From positions 1 to 39,868 of IMG/VR virus record IMGVR_UViG_3300017772_000036: a DNA stretch of 39,868 nt; one strand, given 5' to 3'. This stretch comes from a virus. Positions 17,843-25,656 of the stretch are shown in pieces (the stretch's first letter is position 1; each line of letters opens with the position of its first letter). Below the pieces are notes generated by a model, which saw only the letters and a program-made list of their open reading frames with translations, did no database searches and was not told where the DNA came from. The position numbers and the translations under genes were made by a program.

Positions 17843-19403
17843 TACTCATTTGCTCCATAGCTTGTTGTACTTGCTCTGGGTCTATGGCTCCTGCTACAGC
17901 AGGGGCTGCTTTCTGCGCTACACCCATAGCACCTTGTTCTAACATTTGTTCTTGCATTGCTTGTTGTTGCATCATCTGTTCTTGCATTTTCTGTTCTTGT
18001 GATTTGATTAGACCAGAAGTGTCAATACCTAATGAAGCAGCAAGGCGATCAATGTAATCATTTAAATTCATTTCGCTCTGTATTACTTCAGGCCCAAGGG
18101 GTTGTAGATATTGTAAGAAAGATGCAAGCTTATTTAAATCTTGTCCTCTACCAAGGGCTTCAATACCTGTAACGACAGTAGGTTTAACACTATCTTTAGG
18201 CATCTTAGGCATCTTACCTTGCTTTGTTAGTGACTCCAATAGCAAGTTAATAAGAGGTAACTGGAACTCTTGGGATAGAATAGAGTATACACCACCAAGG
18301 GTAGTCTCTAGTTCTTGTGCCATGAACCGTACTTCTTCAGCAGTTACACGTTCCGCTGCACGTTGTACACTACTATTTAACAAGAACGCAGCAGAAAGAC
18401 GGTCATTAATCATACGCATAGTTTCTAGGGATACCCTAAAGTCTGCTGCTTTTTGTACTTGTAGTGTAGACACATCGTTGCTATCACCCTGTAGGAAAGC
18501 TCCATTAGGGGCAGCAGATAAGTCTTTAGTTTTTGTAGTACCATTTGGACGTACCAAAAATAATACTTTGGCTGATGCTGCGCTGCCTTGAACAATAGCT
18601 TTTGTTAAAGCTTCCAAGCTTCGCAAGTCACCAATGTATTCTTCTATAAAACCTCGTCCATAATCTTCCCCATCAATTCTAATAAAACGTAATGGAATAA
18701 ATGGGTTACTATCTGCTTTAAACTTACCACGTGAAGATTCAACAATGATACCAGCTACTTCCTGTATTACCTCAAACCCTGTTTTAACTCTAGTTAATCT
18801 GGTATACAGATCATAACTTTTAGCAGGGGTATCTGAAGGTGGTATCTGTGCTTTAATTTCTTCTGGTAATACAAGAGGGGACATAGATTCTTTGGTAATA
18901 ATCTCAAGTGTATTACCCATAGCATCACGTTTTACTACATAACGATCTGGCCTATATACTTTCATACCACCTTCTTTGGGCATATATACCAGCGCATTAC
19001 CAGTTACGATAAGCAGCTTTAGTGCCTCAAAGGTTGGTACGCGAACAGCTTTACCTTCAATCTCTGCCATAGCTGCACGTTCAATACGTGCTAGACCCTC
19101 TTCTACTTGACCACGGTTATCACCTGCAATTTGTTGCAAGTCAAAATCATCAATGGTTAAACGAAAGAAGGGGCTATTAGGTGGGAGTAAAGCTAGTAGA
19201 AGCTTAGATGCAAGGTTGTTTACACCCCTCGCTCCAATGCCTTGATATGGTGTGGCATAGATAGATGAACTACTATGTCCCTCGTCTGGCAAAAGAGTAG
19301 GAATAGTAAGCCTTGCTGCCTCACGGCCTCTCTCTAGGAAAGTATCTCGCTCTCCTTCTAGTTGGCTGTAGCGTTTAGCTACTGTACCTACATCTTGTTC
19401 CAT
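17835..19403 (-). CDS. Portal (head-tail connector), T7 gp8-like
   Basis: The 522-residue protein (T7 gp8: 536) begins MEQDVGTVAKRYSQLEGERD, followed by 'FLERGREAARLTIPTLLPDEG' and 'QGIGARGVNNLASKLLLALLPPNSPFFRL', which are signature segments of podovirus portals. Later 'YIGDLRSLEALTKAIVQGSAASAKVLFLVRPNGTT' and 'AERVTAEEVRFMAQELETTLGGVYSILSQEFQLPLI' correspond to the wing/stem regions. The C-terminus is glutamine/methionine-rich (residues 470-500), as is common. It forms the dodecameric ring at the packaging vertex. The 3-base gap to the gp7.3-like gene suggests coupling. Confidence 0.95.
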   Translation of the reverse strand: MEQDVGTVAKRYSQLEGERDTFLERGREAARLTIPTLLPDEGHSSSSIYATPYQGIGARGVNNLASKLLLALLPPNSPFFRLTIDDFDLQQIAGDNRGQVEEGLARIERAAMAEIEGKAVRVPTFEALKLLIVTGNALVYMPKEGGMKVYRPDRYVVKRDAMGNTLEIITKESMSPLVLPEEIKAQIPPSDTPAKSYDLYTRLTRVKTGFEVIQEVAGIIVESSRGKFKADSNPFIPLRFIRIDGEDYGRGFIEEYIGDLRSLEALTKAIVQGSAASAKVLFLVRPNGTTKTKDLSAAPNGAFLQGDSNDVSTLQVQKAADFRVSLETMRMINDRLSAAFLLNSSVQRAAERVTAEEVRFMAQELETTLGGVYSILSQEFQLPLINLLLESLTKQGKMPKMPKDSVKPTVVTGIEALGRGQDLNKLASFLQYLQPLGPEVIQSEMNLNDYIDRLAASLGIDTSGLIKSQEQKMQEQMMQQQAMQEQMLEQGAMGVAQKAAPAVAGAIDPEQVQQAMEQMSNG

Positions 19404-19406
19404 TAT

Positions 19407-19715
19407 TTATCCCTTCGGAATGTTAAGGCCAGAACCACCATCACTGCCACCACCTACTTGGGCAGCACCTTGGCCTAGAATTAGAGCCTTTTTACCTTTA
19501 CGCCTACGCTTTAGTTTAGCACCTGAGGTGTCAACTGTAGTTGCCACTTCTTCTTCTTGTTGTTTTGCCGCGCCTGTTGTTGGTGCTGCTGTTACGGCTT
19601 GGGGTGGTGGGGTTCCACGTGCTTTTGCTTTACCACCTTGTACAGCATAACTTGCTTTCTTAACTTGTTTTTTTACAGCCCTAAATACTTTTTTCAGTGG
19701 TTTTGGTGCGCCCAT
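19407..19715 (-). CDS. T7 gp7.3-like virion protein
   Basis: The 102-residue protein begins MGAPKPLKKVFRAVKKQVKK, with a proline/alanine/glutamate middle and a C-terminus 'LKRRRKGKKALILGQG', then 'GGGSDGGSGLNIPKG'. T7 gp7.3 has the same plan (basic 'KKVKKAVKKV' start, acidic linker, 'GKKSL' and a glycine-rich 'GGGINI' end) and lies at the same place, before the portal gene. T7 gp7.3 is a tail-associated virion protein required for infection. The C-terminal half resembles that of the adjacent 74-residue protein. Assignment is from pattern and synteny. Confidence 0.78.
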   Translation of the reverse strand: MGAPKPLKKVFRAVKKQVKKASYAVQGGKAKARGTPPPQAVTAAPTTGAAKQQEEEVATTVDTSGAKLKRRRKGKKALILGQGAAQVGGGSDGGSGLNIPKG

Positions 19716-19716
19716 C

Positions 19717-19941
19717 TTATTGCCCCTGTGTTATTTGTAGGCCAGCACCAGTGCTGCCTGTTTGAAGAGATTGGTCAGTAGTAGTAACTAACTGCTTCTT
19801 TCCCTTTCGTTTCTTTTTAATACCTAAAGCGGGTGTATCTACATCCGCAAGTTCTAAGTCTGGTGTCTTAGCCACCGCAGTCACTGGTCTAGCAGGAGCA
19901 GGTGGTGGGGTTGGCATCTTTGGTTTGAACAATCCACCCAT
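19717..19941 (-). CDS. T7 gp6.7-like small virion protein
   Basis: The chosen start is ATG 19941 (MGGLFKPKMPTPPPAPARPV), 9 bases after a GAGGA site; an upstream in-frame ATG at 19956 would overlap the previous gene. The 74-residue product has a proline-rich N-terminus, an acidic centre and 'KKKRKGKKQLV' then 'GSTGAGLQITQG'. The N-terminal 'F.PK.PTP' and its place upstream of the gp7.3-like gene fit T7 gp6.7, a virion protein ejected early in infection. Its C-terminus parallels the gp7.3-like neighbour ('RKGKK' then 'G.GL.I..G'), suggesting tandem duplication. Confidence 0.7.
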   Translation of the reverse strand: MGGLFKPKMPTPPPAPARPVTAVAKTPDLELADVDTPALGIKKKRKGKKQLVTTTDQSLQTGSTGAGLQITQGQ

Positions 19942-19942
19942 T

Positions 19943-20125
19943 TTAATTTTCCTCAAAATCTTGATCTTGTAATTCTACAAGTTTGTTTATCACAGACTGC
20001 TGACCCCTGAGGAAAGCTAAATCCTCAGAGGTAACTTGATTAAGCGGAAGTTTGTTAGGGTATAGTTCATAGAGTTTACGAATAAGCCCATCTGTGATAT
20101 TGAAATCGTTACCTAATACTCTCAT
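19943..20125 (-). CDS. Small hypothetical protein opening the late block
   Basis: The 60-residue protein starts MRVLGNDFNITDGLIRKLYE and continues 'LYPNKLPLNQVTSEDLAFLRGQQSVINKLVELQDQDFEEN'. It is helical and acidic at the C-terminus, with no cysteine. It lies first after the candidate phage promoter at 20147-20159 and just before the gp6.7-like gene, so it is the likely first late gene. No strong ribosome binding site is visible before its ATG (AAAGTTGTGTAAAAATG). T7 gene 6.5 occupies a similar position; I do not see enough sequence similarity to claim orthology. Confidence 0.7.
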   Translation of the reverse strand: MRVLGNDFNITDGLIRKLYELYPNKLPLNQVTSEDLAFLRGQQSVINKLVELQDQDFEEN

Positions 20126-20146
20126 TTTTACACAACTTTCGCTAAT

Positions 20147-20159
20147 AGGGGTACTTTAG
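20147..20159 (-). promoter_or_regulatory. Candidate phage RNA polymerase promoter, late block
   Basis: In gene direction this reads CTAAAGTACCCCT, followed by ATTAGCG. The same 13 bases occur at 28509-28521 and 34333-34345 and nowhere else that I found. It lies in the only gap between the ribonucleotide reductase and the virion block, 21 bases before the first late ATG. The GTACCCCT core resembles the GCACCCGT core that I recall for the promoter of the Syn5 phage polymerase. Its role is inferred from recurrence and position. Confidence 0.65.
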
Positions 20160-20160
20160 G

Positions 20161-22059
20161 TTAAATATCTACCAGTTCACAAGCACCAGCAGTGCAAGCT
20201 AACGTCTGACTACCACTTGTTGTATCCACTTTTTCGTACAACGACAAAGCTGACCAATCAATAGCATCAGGCATTTGTTTCTTGAGATCATCATATGTCT
20301 CCTTATCTATATCCTGATAGGGTGCTTGTGCATATGTGTGGTCACTATGAGGAAGGAAAGAGATGCCTGAACATATATCAAAGTTCTCATAGACCCATGC
20401 ACCCACTGCCATCCACTCTGCATCCTTGACTGTGATAGTTACAGATGGTTTATGTTCACACCAGTTTAGCGCATAGTTCTTCCATAGTTCTAGTTGTTCT
20501 ACAGCAGTCATATCGTTACGAGTAACAGCACCAGAGGGTGACTTAGTGGGAAAGCTAAACACTGTAGTAGAATCAGGTTTCATTACACAAGGTTCAGCAG
20601 GAATACCACTGTCTTTCATAAACTGTGTAAGTGGGTCTTTGTTATCACCTCTTACAGTACGAATGTAGTAATCACTATGCCTAGCATGAATACCTGAAGC
20701 ACTATCTACTAACTGTGATACTGTTCCAGAAGGTTTGACACAAGTGATAGCTGCACTAGCAGGAATACCAAGACGCTCTGCATAATCTGCATTGGTATCA
20801 ATAGCAATTTGCTTCATCTTTTTTAACCATGATTTACTATCAGAAGTCTTAGACAGTAAGTAGTTATCCATTATACCTGTTAGTGATACACCAAGCAGTC
20901 GTTCTTCTTCTGTGTTTCTCTGCCAAATCTTACGTAAGTAAGGCATCTTAGTAAAGGTAGACTGTGCTGTACCAAGGATGGTAGCTAGGCGTACCTTACG
21001 TATTAAACTATCTAGGTCATCACCCTGTCGTACTACTACTTCGGTAAGATTACAAAATTGATAAGGCCGTAAGATAATTTCAGAACAAGGGTTAGTTCCC
21101 CACTCATGCCCTGTCTCTCTACGTCCATTCATCTCTACGTGTTTGTCTGCTGCTATACGTGAAAAGATACCACGTTCACCAGACTTTGATTCAACAAGCG
21201 ATAACCACTCACGCATAAAACCTTCCATGTCAGGCTTGTCTGTGTAGGCTACAGAGTTGTTAGCTGACGCACGTTGACCTTCGTTCTCCCACCAGCTACC
21301 AGACTTGGCGTGTGCCATACGTCCATCACTTAAATTAGATAGGCTTATCATAGCTGATCTACGTACACCACCTACTACTACAACCTCACCAATTTTACAC
21401 ATAATATCGTGGCACTCAATACTAGTTAGTTTACGTCCTGATGCACCCTTAAACTTAGCCACTACAAACTTAAACAAGTCATCAAGGGGTTCAGGCCCAC
21501 TAGCCCTACCACCAAAAGTCTTTAACCTAGAACCTGCTGGACGAATAGCAGACAAATCCCACTTAGGTATACTGCCTGAGTACAGTGCAGAGATAAGAGA
21601 GTGTAGTGCAGTAGCCCAACCTTCTTTACTATCTTTAACTATGATAGGTGGATTACCATAGTCTAGTTGATTAGGTACGTCAGGTAACTTAGCTATAGAC
21701 TGACGTTCTACTGAGAAGCCTACACCTGTACCACATAATAGAATAAACATAGCCTCATCAAAAGCACGTATATGATCTACTGGTAAATAGCTACAGTTAT
21801 AAATGCAGGTGTTATCACGATCTGCTGCTACCCCTGCTGTCATCAATGCTCTCATACTTGGCATGACCTCAAGGTTAAGGATAGCTTCCTCTATTTCTTC
21901 TAGGTCTTTACCTGATATACCTGTCTTAGCAATATAGTCTATGTATCGTTGTACTGTTTCAACCCAAGTCTCTCGCCTGTTCTCATCTTCAAGCCATCTA
22001 GCATAACGACTAGTGGCAATAAATGTTTGGTAGTCTGTTGGTAGGTAGTTACTTATCAT
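20161..22059 (-). CDS. nrdJ: Class II (B12-dependent) ribonucleoside-triphosphate reductase
   Basis: The 632-residue protein makes deoxyribonucleotides from ribonucleotides using adenosylcobalamin. The active-site loop 'NPCSEI' (N323, C325, E327) and 'FCNL' (C336) have the C-X10-C spacing of the thiyl cysteine and its disulphide partner in Lactobacillus leichmannii reductase. 'NTCIYNCSY' (C85, C89) supplies the other active-site cysteine, and the C-terminal 'CTAGAC' (C622, C627) is the reductant relay pair. The length fits the monomeric type; no subunit gene is nearby. The ATG overlaps the MazG stop (ATGA). It needs cobalamin and a cellular reductant such as thioredoxin. Expressed as the last gene of the replication block. 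Confidence 0.93.
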   Translation of the reverse strand: MISNYLPTDYQTFIATSRYARWLEDENRRETWVETVQRYIDYIAKTGISGKDLEEIEEAILNLEVMPSMRALMTAGVAADRDNTCIYNCSYLPVDHIRAFDEAMFILLCGTGVGFSVERQSIAKLPDVPNQLDYGNPPIIVKDSKEGWATALHSLISALYSGSIPKWDLSAIRPAGSRLKTFGGRASGPEPLDDLFKFVVAKFKGASGRKLTSIECHDIMCKIGEVVVVGGVRRSAMISLSNLSDGRMAHAKSGSWWENEGQRASANNSVAYTDKPDMEGFMREWLSLVESKSGERGIFSRIAADKHVEMNGRRETGHEWGTNPCSEIILRPYQFCNLTEVVVRQGDDLDSLIRKVRLATILGTAQSTFTKMPYLRKIWQRNTEEERLLGVSLTGIMDNYLLSKTSDSKSWLKKMKQIAIDTNADYAERLGIPASAAITCVKPSGTVSQLVDSASGIHARHSDYYIRTVRGDNKDPLTQFMKDSGIPAEPCVMKPDSTTVFSFPTKSPSGAVTRNDMTAVEQLELWKNYALNWCEHKPSVTITVKDAEWMAVGAWVYENFDICSGISFLPHSDHTYAQAPYQDIDKETYDDLKKQMPDAIDWSALSLYEKVDTTSGSQTLACTAGACELVDI

Positions 22060-22379
22060 CTATTGTCACCCTCTCCATGCAGTGTTCCTGCTTCTTGTCG
22101 TTTCTTTAGTTTCTCTGCGTTCATCTCTGCAATAGTCTGTAGTGATAGACCACAGTCATGGGCTAGTGCTGCTAACATCCACAGTACATCACCCATCTCT
22201 GATGCAATAGCTTGCTTCTGATCCTGCATTGGTATCTCATCTCGCATCATCTTAGCAATCTTACCTGCTACCTCCCCTGCCTCTTCAGCAAGACCTAAGG
22301 CTGCATAGGATACAGCATACTTCTTAGGGTATACTGCTGTCTTTACTGCACCTATCTGGTACTCATAGAAGTTCATCAT
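22056..22379 (-). CDS. mazG: MazG-like nucleotide pyrophosphohydrolase
   Basis: The 107-residue protein has the all-alpha NTP pyrophosphohydrolase motif: 'GLAEEAGEVAGKIAKMMRDE' (EExxE helix) and 'IASEMGDVLWMLAALAHDCG' (ExxD helix), which bind magnesium. It begins MMNFYEYQIGAVKTAVYPKK. Enzymes of this type hydrolyse (d)NTPs to monophosphates; phage MazG may clean nucleotide pools or affect host signalling nucleotides, which remains debated. It sits between the DUF3310 gene and the reductase with overlaps on both sides, forming a nucleotide-metabolism unit. Confidence 0.9.
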   Translation of the reverse strand: MMNFYEYQIGAVKTAVYPKKYAVSYAALGLAEEAGEVAGKIAKMMRDEIPMQDQKQAIASEMGDVLWMLAALAHDCGLSLQTIAEMNAEKLKKRQEAGTLHGEGDNR

Positions 22380-22705
22380 TACCAGTTCACTCCCTTTGTC
22401 CTCTTCATTAGTTCTATCATCTTATCCAGATACCATGCAGCTTTCTCAGCATCTTCAATAGGATTACCTTTCTTCCATAAACGTGAACCTGTATACTTAA
22501 GAAGATTACCATGGCAATAGCTGATAGCTTCATACTCACCTAGTACATCTACTATGTAATCAATGGTTTCAATGTCACCCTCTGCATAATGGGCAGGACT
22601 ATTAACCATGTCTTTATCTTTATTCTTCCAATTAGTTTCTAGTTCTTCTGCCCTAGCTTTCATGTATTGTTCATGTCCTAGTGGGATACCAAAGGTGGTT
22701 GCCAT
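22379..22705 (-). CDS. DUF3310 protein (T7 gp1.7-related)
   Basis: The 108-residue protein carries the DUF3310 pattern: 'VNSPAHYAEGDIETIDYIVDVLG', 'ISYCHGNLLKYTGSRLWKKGNPIEDAEKAAWYLDKMIEL'. In T7 this domain forms part of gp1.7, reported to act as a nucleotide kinase on dTMP/dGMP; short stand-alone versions are common in phages and their activity is unproved. The ATG lies in a 28-base overlap with the exonuclease gene and is preceded by AGGAG at good spacing. Its MazG and reductase neighbours support a role in nucleotide supply. Confidence 0.85.
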   Translation of the reverse strand: MATTFGIPLGHEQYMKARAEELETNWKNKDKDMVNSPAHYAEGDIETIDYIVDVLGEYEAISYCHGNLLKYTGSRLWKKGNPIEDAEKAAWYLDKMIELMKRTKGVNW

Positions 22706-23406
22706 AATTTTACTTCTCCTGTATCTGTATCATACTCGCCATTACGTAGAATACGTGCCAGCCTTGCGTTCTCTAGTGCTACCTCTTCAGATAAACCTTT
22801 ACTCTCAAACGTAGCAACCACTTTATCCCATCCAAAATTAGAAGACAAAAGTTTATTAGCAGTCTTGGGGCCAATAGTTGGACAGCCGCTATAGTTGTCT
22901 GTACTGTCACCAACCAAAGTTTGGTAAAGGAAATGGTAGTTAGCCTCTCCTTCAGATATTTTAACAACCTCACCATTGATCCAATGATTAGCTGGTACAG
23001 TGAGTAGGTCTTTGTCTTCAGACCAGATAATAGTGTCAGGGTTTGATGTACCCAATATTCCAAGAACATCATCAGCTTCTAATCCTCTATATATAATTGT
23101 GTTGTATGTCTTTGCCAAATACTCTCTAGCCCACTCTAGTAACATAGGCTTACGTGTGTTCTTACGATTTGCTTTGTAGTAAGGGGCAAGCTTCTTGCGA
23201 TAGTTTTCTTTATCAGACAGGGCTATGATACAATCTGTGACAGGTGCTTCAGCAACTAACTTGTTTACCTGATCTTCTAATCTTATAGCAACTTCATTCT
23301 CATAGCTGTGTAATGTCCATAGACCATCACCCCAATTTACTGGTGTCTCAGCAGAGGCAGCAGCTTTATAGGCTATGATGTCTCCATCAATAAGCAGTAG
23401 GGTCAT
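22678..23406 (-). CDS. 5'-3' exonuclease, T7 gp6-like
   Basis: The 242-residue protein starts MTLLLIDGDIIAYKAAASAE, the metal-binding N-terminus of the FEN/T7 gp6 family. Further acidic sites are 'YRGLEADDVLG', 'IWSEDKDLLTVP' and 'LVGDSTDNYSGCPTIGPKTANKLL', the last being the helix-hairpin DNA-binding motif. In T7, gp6 degrades host DNA to nucleotides and removes primers. T7 gp6 is about 300 residues; this version is shorter at the C-terminus. It overlaps its upstream neighbour by 20 bases and the DUF3310 gene by 28, indicating translational coupling. Confidence 0.93.
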   Translation of the reverse strand: MTLLLIDGDIIAYKAAASAETPVNWGDGLWTLHSYENEVAIRLEDQVNKLVAEAPVTDCIIALSDKENYRKKLAPYYKANRKNTRKPMLLEWAREYLAKTYNTIIYRGLEADDVLGILGTSNPDTIIWSEDKDLLTVPANHWINGEVVKISEGEANYHFLYQTLVGDSTDNYSGCPTIGPKTANKLLSSNFGWDKVVATFESKGLSEEVALENARLARILRNGEYDTDTGEVKLWQPPLVSH

Positions 23407-23575
23407 CTGTTGTATCCTTCTCTGTTTTTCTAAGTATACGTAGTCCTGTCTGTACTTGTATGTAGTCTAGGTATGCCTCAACAATCCACTTAACACTTAG
23501 GCATATGCTCACACTCAAGAAGGAACAGGTTAGTATTAACTTCCATATAAAATCAAAGTCCATTTCTTTTATCAT
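23387..23575 (-). CDS. Small single-pass membrane protein
   Basis: Starting at ATG 23575 the product has 62 residues: MIKEMDFDFIWKLILTCSFL followed by 'SVSICLSVKWIVEAYLDYI' and a charged tail ending TDDPTAY. One membrane segment spans about residues 9-29. An AGGAG site lies only one base before this ATG; the next in-frame ATG (23563) gives 13-base spacing, so the exact start is uncertain. An in-frame extension to 23644 lies inside the endonuclease gene and is less likely. It overlaps the exonuclease start by 20 bases. Its function is unknown. Confidence 0.6.
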   Translation of the reverse strand: MIKEMDFDFIWKLILTCSFLSVSICLSVKWIVEAYLDYIQVQTGLRILRKTEKDTTDDPTAY

Positions 23576-23957
23576 GCTCCTGTAAGTAATGATACGCTTT
23601 GTGTACCAGTTGTTTAGAATCCTTGAACCTACCAAGACCATCATTACATAGTCTACATAACCAACCTCTGAAGGTGTTAGTAGTATGGCAATGATCCAAC
23701 ACCCAACTCTTCATCATGGGTTGGTTGTACTTACCTATCTCCTGTATAGTCTTGTCGCATATAGGACAACAATAGTCGGGTGGAGGTTCAGGGTTTTCTG
23801 CCCTTAGTTTTGCTATGACTTTCCTGTGTCCATTGGTGCAGGACTTACACATACTCTTTCTATCTGCATGATGTGAAGGAAAATTCCACACTGGCTGGAC
23901 TACATGGCAAGTACGACATTCATGTACCTCAATGTGTATCTGCCCAGTTTCTTCCAT
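23553..23957 (-). CDS. Recombination endonuclease VII-like nuclease
   Basis: From ATG 23957 the protein has 134 residues. It carries an N-terminal zinc ribbon (C14, C17, C37, C40) and then an endonuclease VII core: 'CCPICDK' (C64, C67), 'WVLDHCHTTNTFRGWLCRLCNDGLGRF' with D88, H89, C101, C104 and N105. This is the His-Me finger fold of T4 gp49, a resolver of branched DNA. The start is uncertain: ATG 24044, with an AGGGG site, would give 163 residues and a 116-base overlap with the polymerase gene. Many marine podoviruses have such a gene after DNA polymerase. It could also act as a homing-type nuclease. Confidence 0.87.
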   Translation of the reverse strand: MEETGQIHIEVHECRTCHVVQPVWNFPSHHADRKSMCKSCTNGHRKVIAKLRAENPEPPPDYCCPICDKTIQEIGKYNQPMMKSWVLDHCHTTNTFRGWLCRLCNDGLGRFKDSKQLVHKAYHYLQEHDKRNGL

Positions 23958-25638
23958 ACTTGTATTCACTGTCAAGTCTGCATCTGAAGTTGAATCTCTT
24001 TTCAACATCTCGCATACATTGAAGAATAAGTCTGCCTGTTGCATCTTCTTGCCCCTGTTTAACTAAAACCTGCACCTCATCATGGATGAAAGCTACAATC
24101 TGTGCGTCAAGCCCTGACTTCTTTAGAGCATCAGCAATAAATACATACCAAGTCTTGCATATTATAGCACCACATCCTTGTAGCAAACTATTCAAACTAG
24201 CATGGCTGTGTCGGATAGGGATGGTACGCCCATCAATACCCTTGATCCACCCTCGTTCACTTGCTGCTTTGGACACAGCATCACGTAGTTTCTTTAGTGC
24301 TGGTAATTTTTTCAGGAACTTAGCTTTGATAGCTTTACCTTCCTTCGCACCCTTGCCTATGATCTTACCTGTTTTCTCATCACCTGAACCATAAAGAAAT
24401 CCATAGATAAATGTCTTACTTTGGTTACGTGATTCAAGGCCAGCAGCCTGTTGGTTAGCAGTATGAATGTCACCATTCAGTACTACATCAGCGTAAGCCC
24501 CATCGTCATATGCAGCCATATAATGAGCAAGACAACGTAGCTCAAGACCACTAGCATCAGCCCCAAGAAGGCTGTATCCCTTAGGTGCATGAAAGAGGGA
24601 ACGACACTCTTTACCATACTCAGCACCAACACTTGGAACTTGCGCCATGTTTGGATTAGAGTGCGTACACCTTGAAGTGACAGCCCCCATGTGATTAACC
24701 CTACCATGTAACTTACCATCCTTTTCCATCTTTAGCCAAGCCTGTTTGCCTGTAGCTAGTTGGCCTATGCGTTTATTCAACAGTAGGTATTCATTAAGTA
24801 ACTTAGCCTCAGGCAATTCAATACCAGCAAGCACAGTCTCATCTACCTTAGGTTCACCACTGTCAGTAAACGCCTTTGGTTTCCATCCTCGTTTAATTAA
24901 ACGATCACCTATCTGCATACGTGATGCAGGGTTGAATGGTATGGTCTTAGTCTTGGTCTTCATCTCTACTATGGTAGGCTCAAAAGTTTCCTGTAACTCA
25001 GCCTCAAGGTCAGCCTTACGCTGTGCAAGTGAGGCGTACAATGACTGTGCCTTGGCTACGTCAAAGTGAAACCCATGCTCCTGTTGTTCTAACAGTAGAG
25101 TGTGTATCCTAGTCTCAAGGTCTAATGCTTCCTGACTAAAATTTTTTTCAATAATTTTATGATAGAGTTTTGCTGTAACTGTTGTGTCTTGGATGCAGTA
25201 CGTAAGCATCTCAGGGGTATATGTTGCAAAGCTCTCGCTACCACTATTGTAATCACCTTTTAATTCTCCTAGTCTGTGACCCCATGCTTTAAGTGAATGA
25301 CTGCCTATAAGTTTCATAGGATAGTTGCTACTCTTGTGTAGCTTAAAATCAATCTCTTTAATATCAGGCCAAATTGTTCTAGCGTATACCAACGTATCTA
25401 TTACTTTACCTGTGTAGGTATAGTTATATAATTTTCTCATCACACGTAGGTCATAGTCAATGATGTTATGTCCAATTAGTGTAGTAACATTGTCATCAAT
25501 AAACTGTAGTGCCTCTTGTGTCTGTGTTGGGTCAAAGGTGTGTACCTCATTAGTCTTTACATTTCGTAATACATTACACCATACCTGTGATACATCATCA
25601 AGTAGATGGTCTGCTTCTAAGTCCCATACGTATTCCAT
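23929..25638 (-). CDS. Family A DNA polymerase, T7 gp5-like, without thioredoxin-binding insertion
   Basis: ATG 25638 has a GGAG site at good spacing; a GTG at 25653 is less likely. The 569-residue enzyme has the exonuclease motif 'DLEAD' (D6, E8), polymerase motif A 'GADASGLELR' (D361), the O-helix 'KTFIYGFLYG' (Y412) and motif C 'FIHDEVQV' (D520). T7 gp5 has 704 residues. Much of the difference lies at about residues 215-235, where 'FEPTIVEMKTKTKTIPFNPA' replaces the long T7 segment that holds the thioredoxin-binding loop. The tyrosine at 412 aligns with T7 Y526. It should replicate the genome with the adjacent primase-helicase. Confidence 0.95.
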   Translation of the reverse strand: MEYVWDLEADHLLDDVSQVWCNVLRNVKTNEVHTFDPTQTQEALQFIDDNVTTLIGHNIIDYDLRVMRKLYNYTYTGKVIDTLVYARTIWPDIKEIDFKLHKSSNYPMKLIGSHSLKAWGHRLGELKGDYNSGSESFATYTPEMLTYCIQDTTVTAKLYHKIIEKNFSQEALDLETRIHTLLLEQQEHGFHFDVAKAQSLYASLAQRKADLEAELQETFEPTIVEMKTKTKTIPFNPASRMQIGDRLIKRGWKPKAFTDSGEPKVDETVLAGIELPEAKLLNEYLLLNKRIGQLATGKQAWLKMEKDGKLHGRVNHMGAVTSRCTHSNPNMAQVPSVGAEYGKECRSLFHAPKGYSLLGADASGLELRCLAHYMAAYDDGAYADVVLNGDIHTANQQAAGLESRNQSKTFIYGFLYGSGDEKTGKIIGKGAKEGKAIKAKFLKKLPALKKLRDAVSKAASERGWIKGIDGRTIPIRHSHASLNSLLQGCGAIICKTWYVFIADALKKSGLDAQIVAFIHDEVQVLVKQGQEDATGRLILQCMRDVEKRFNFRCRLDSEYKYGRNWADTH

Positions 25639-25656
25639 ACTGTGTCTCCGCACTAG

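Noticed and set aside
22779-23072. Minus-strand frame overlapping the exonuclease gene
   Set aside because: It is an alternative frame of the exonuclease coding sequence, whose own motifs are complete; its sequence is compositionally odd and unlike known proteins.
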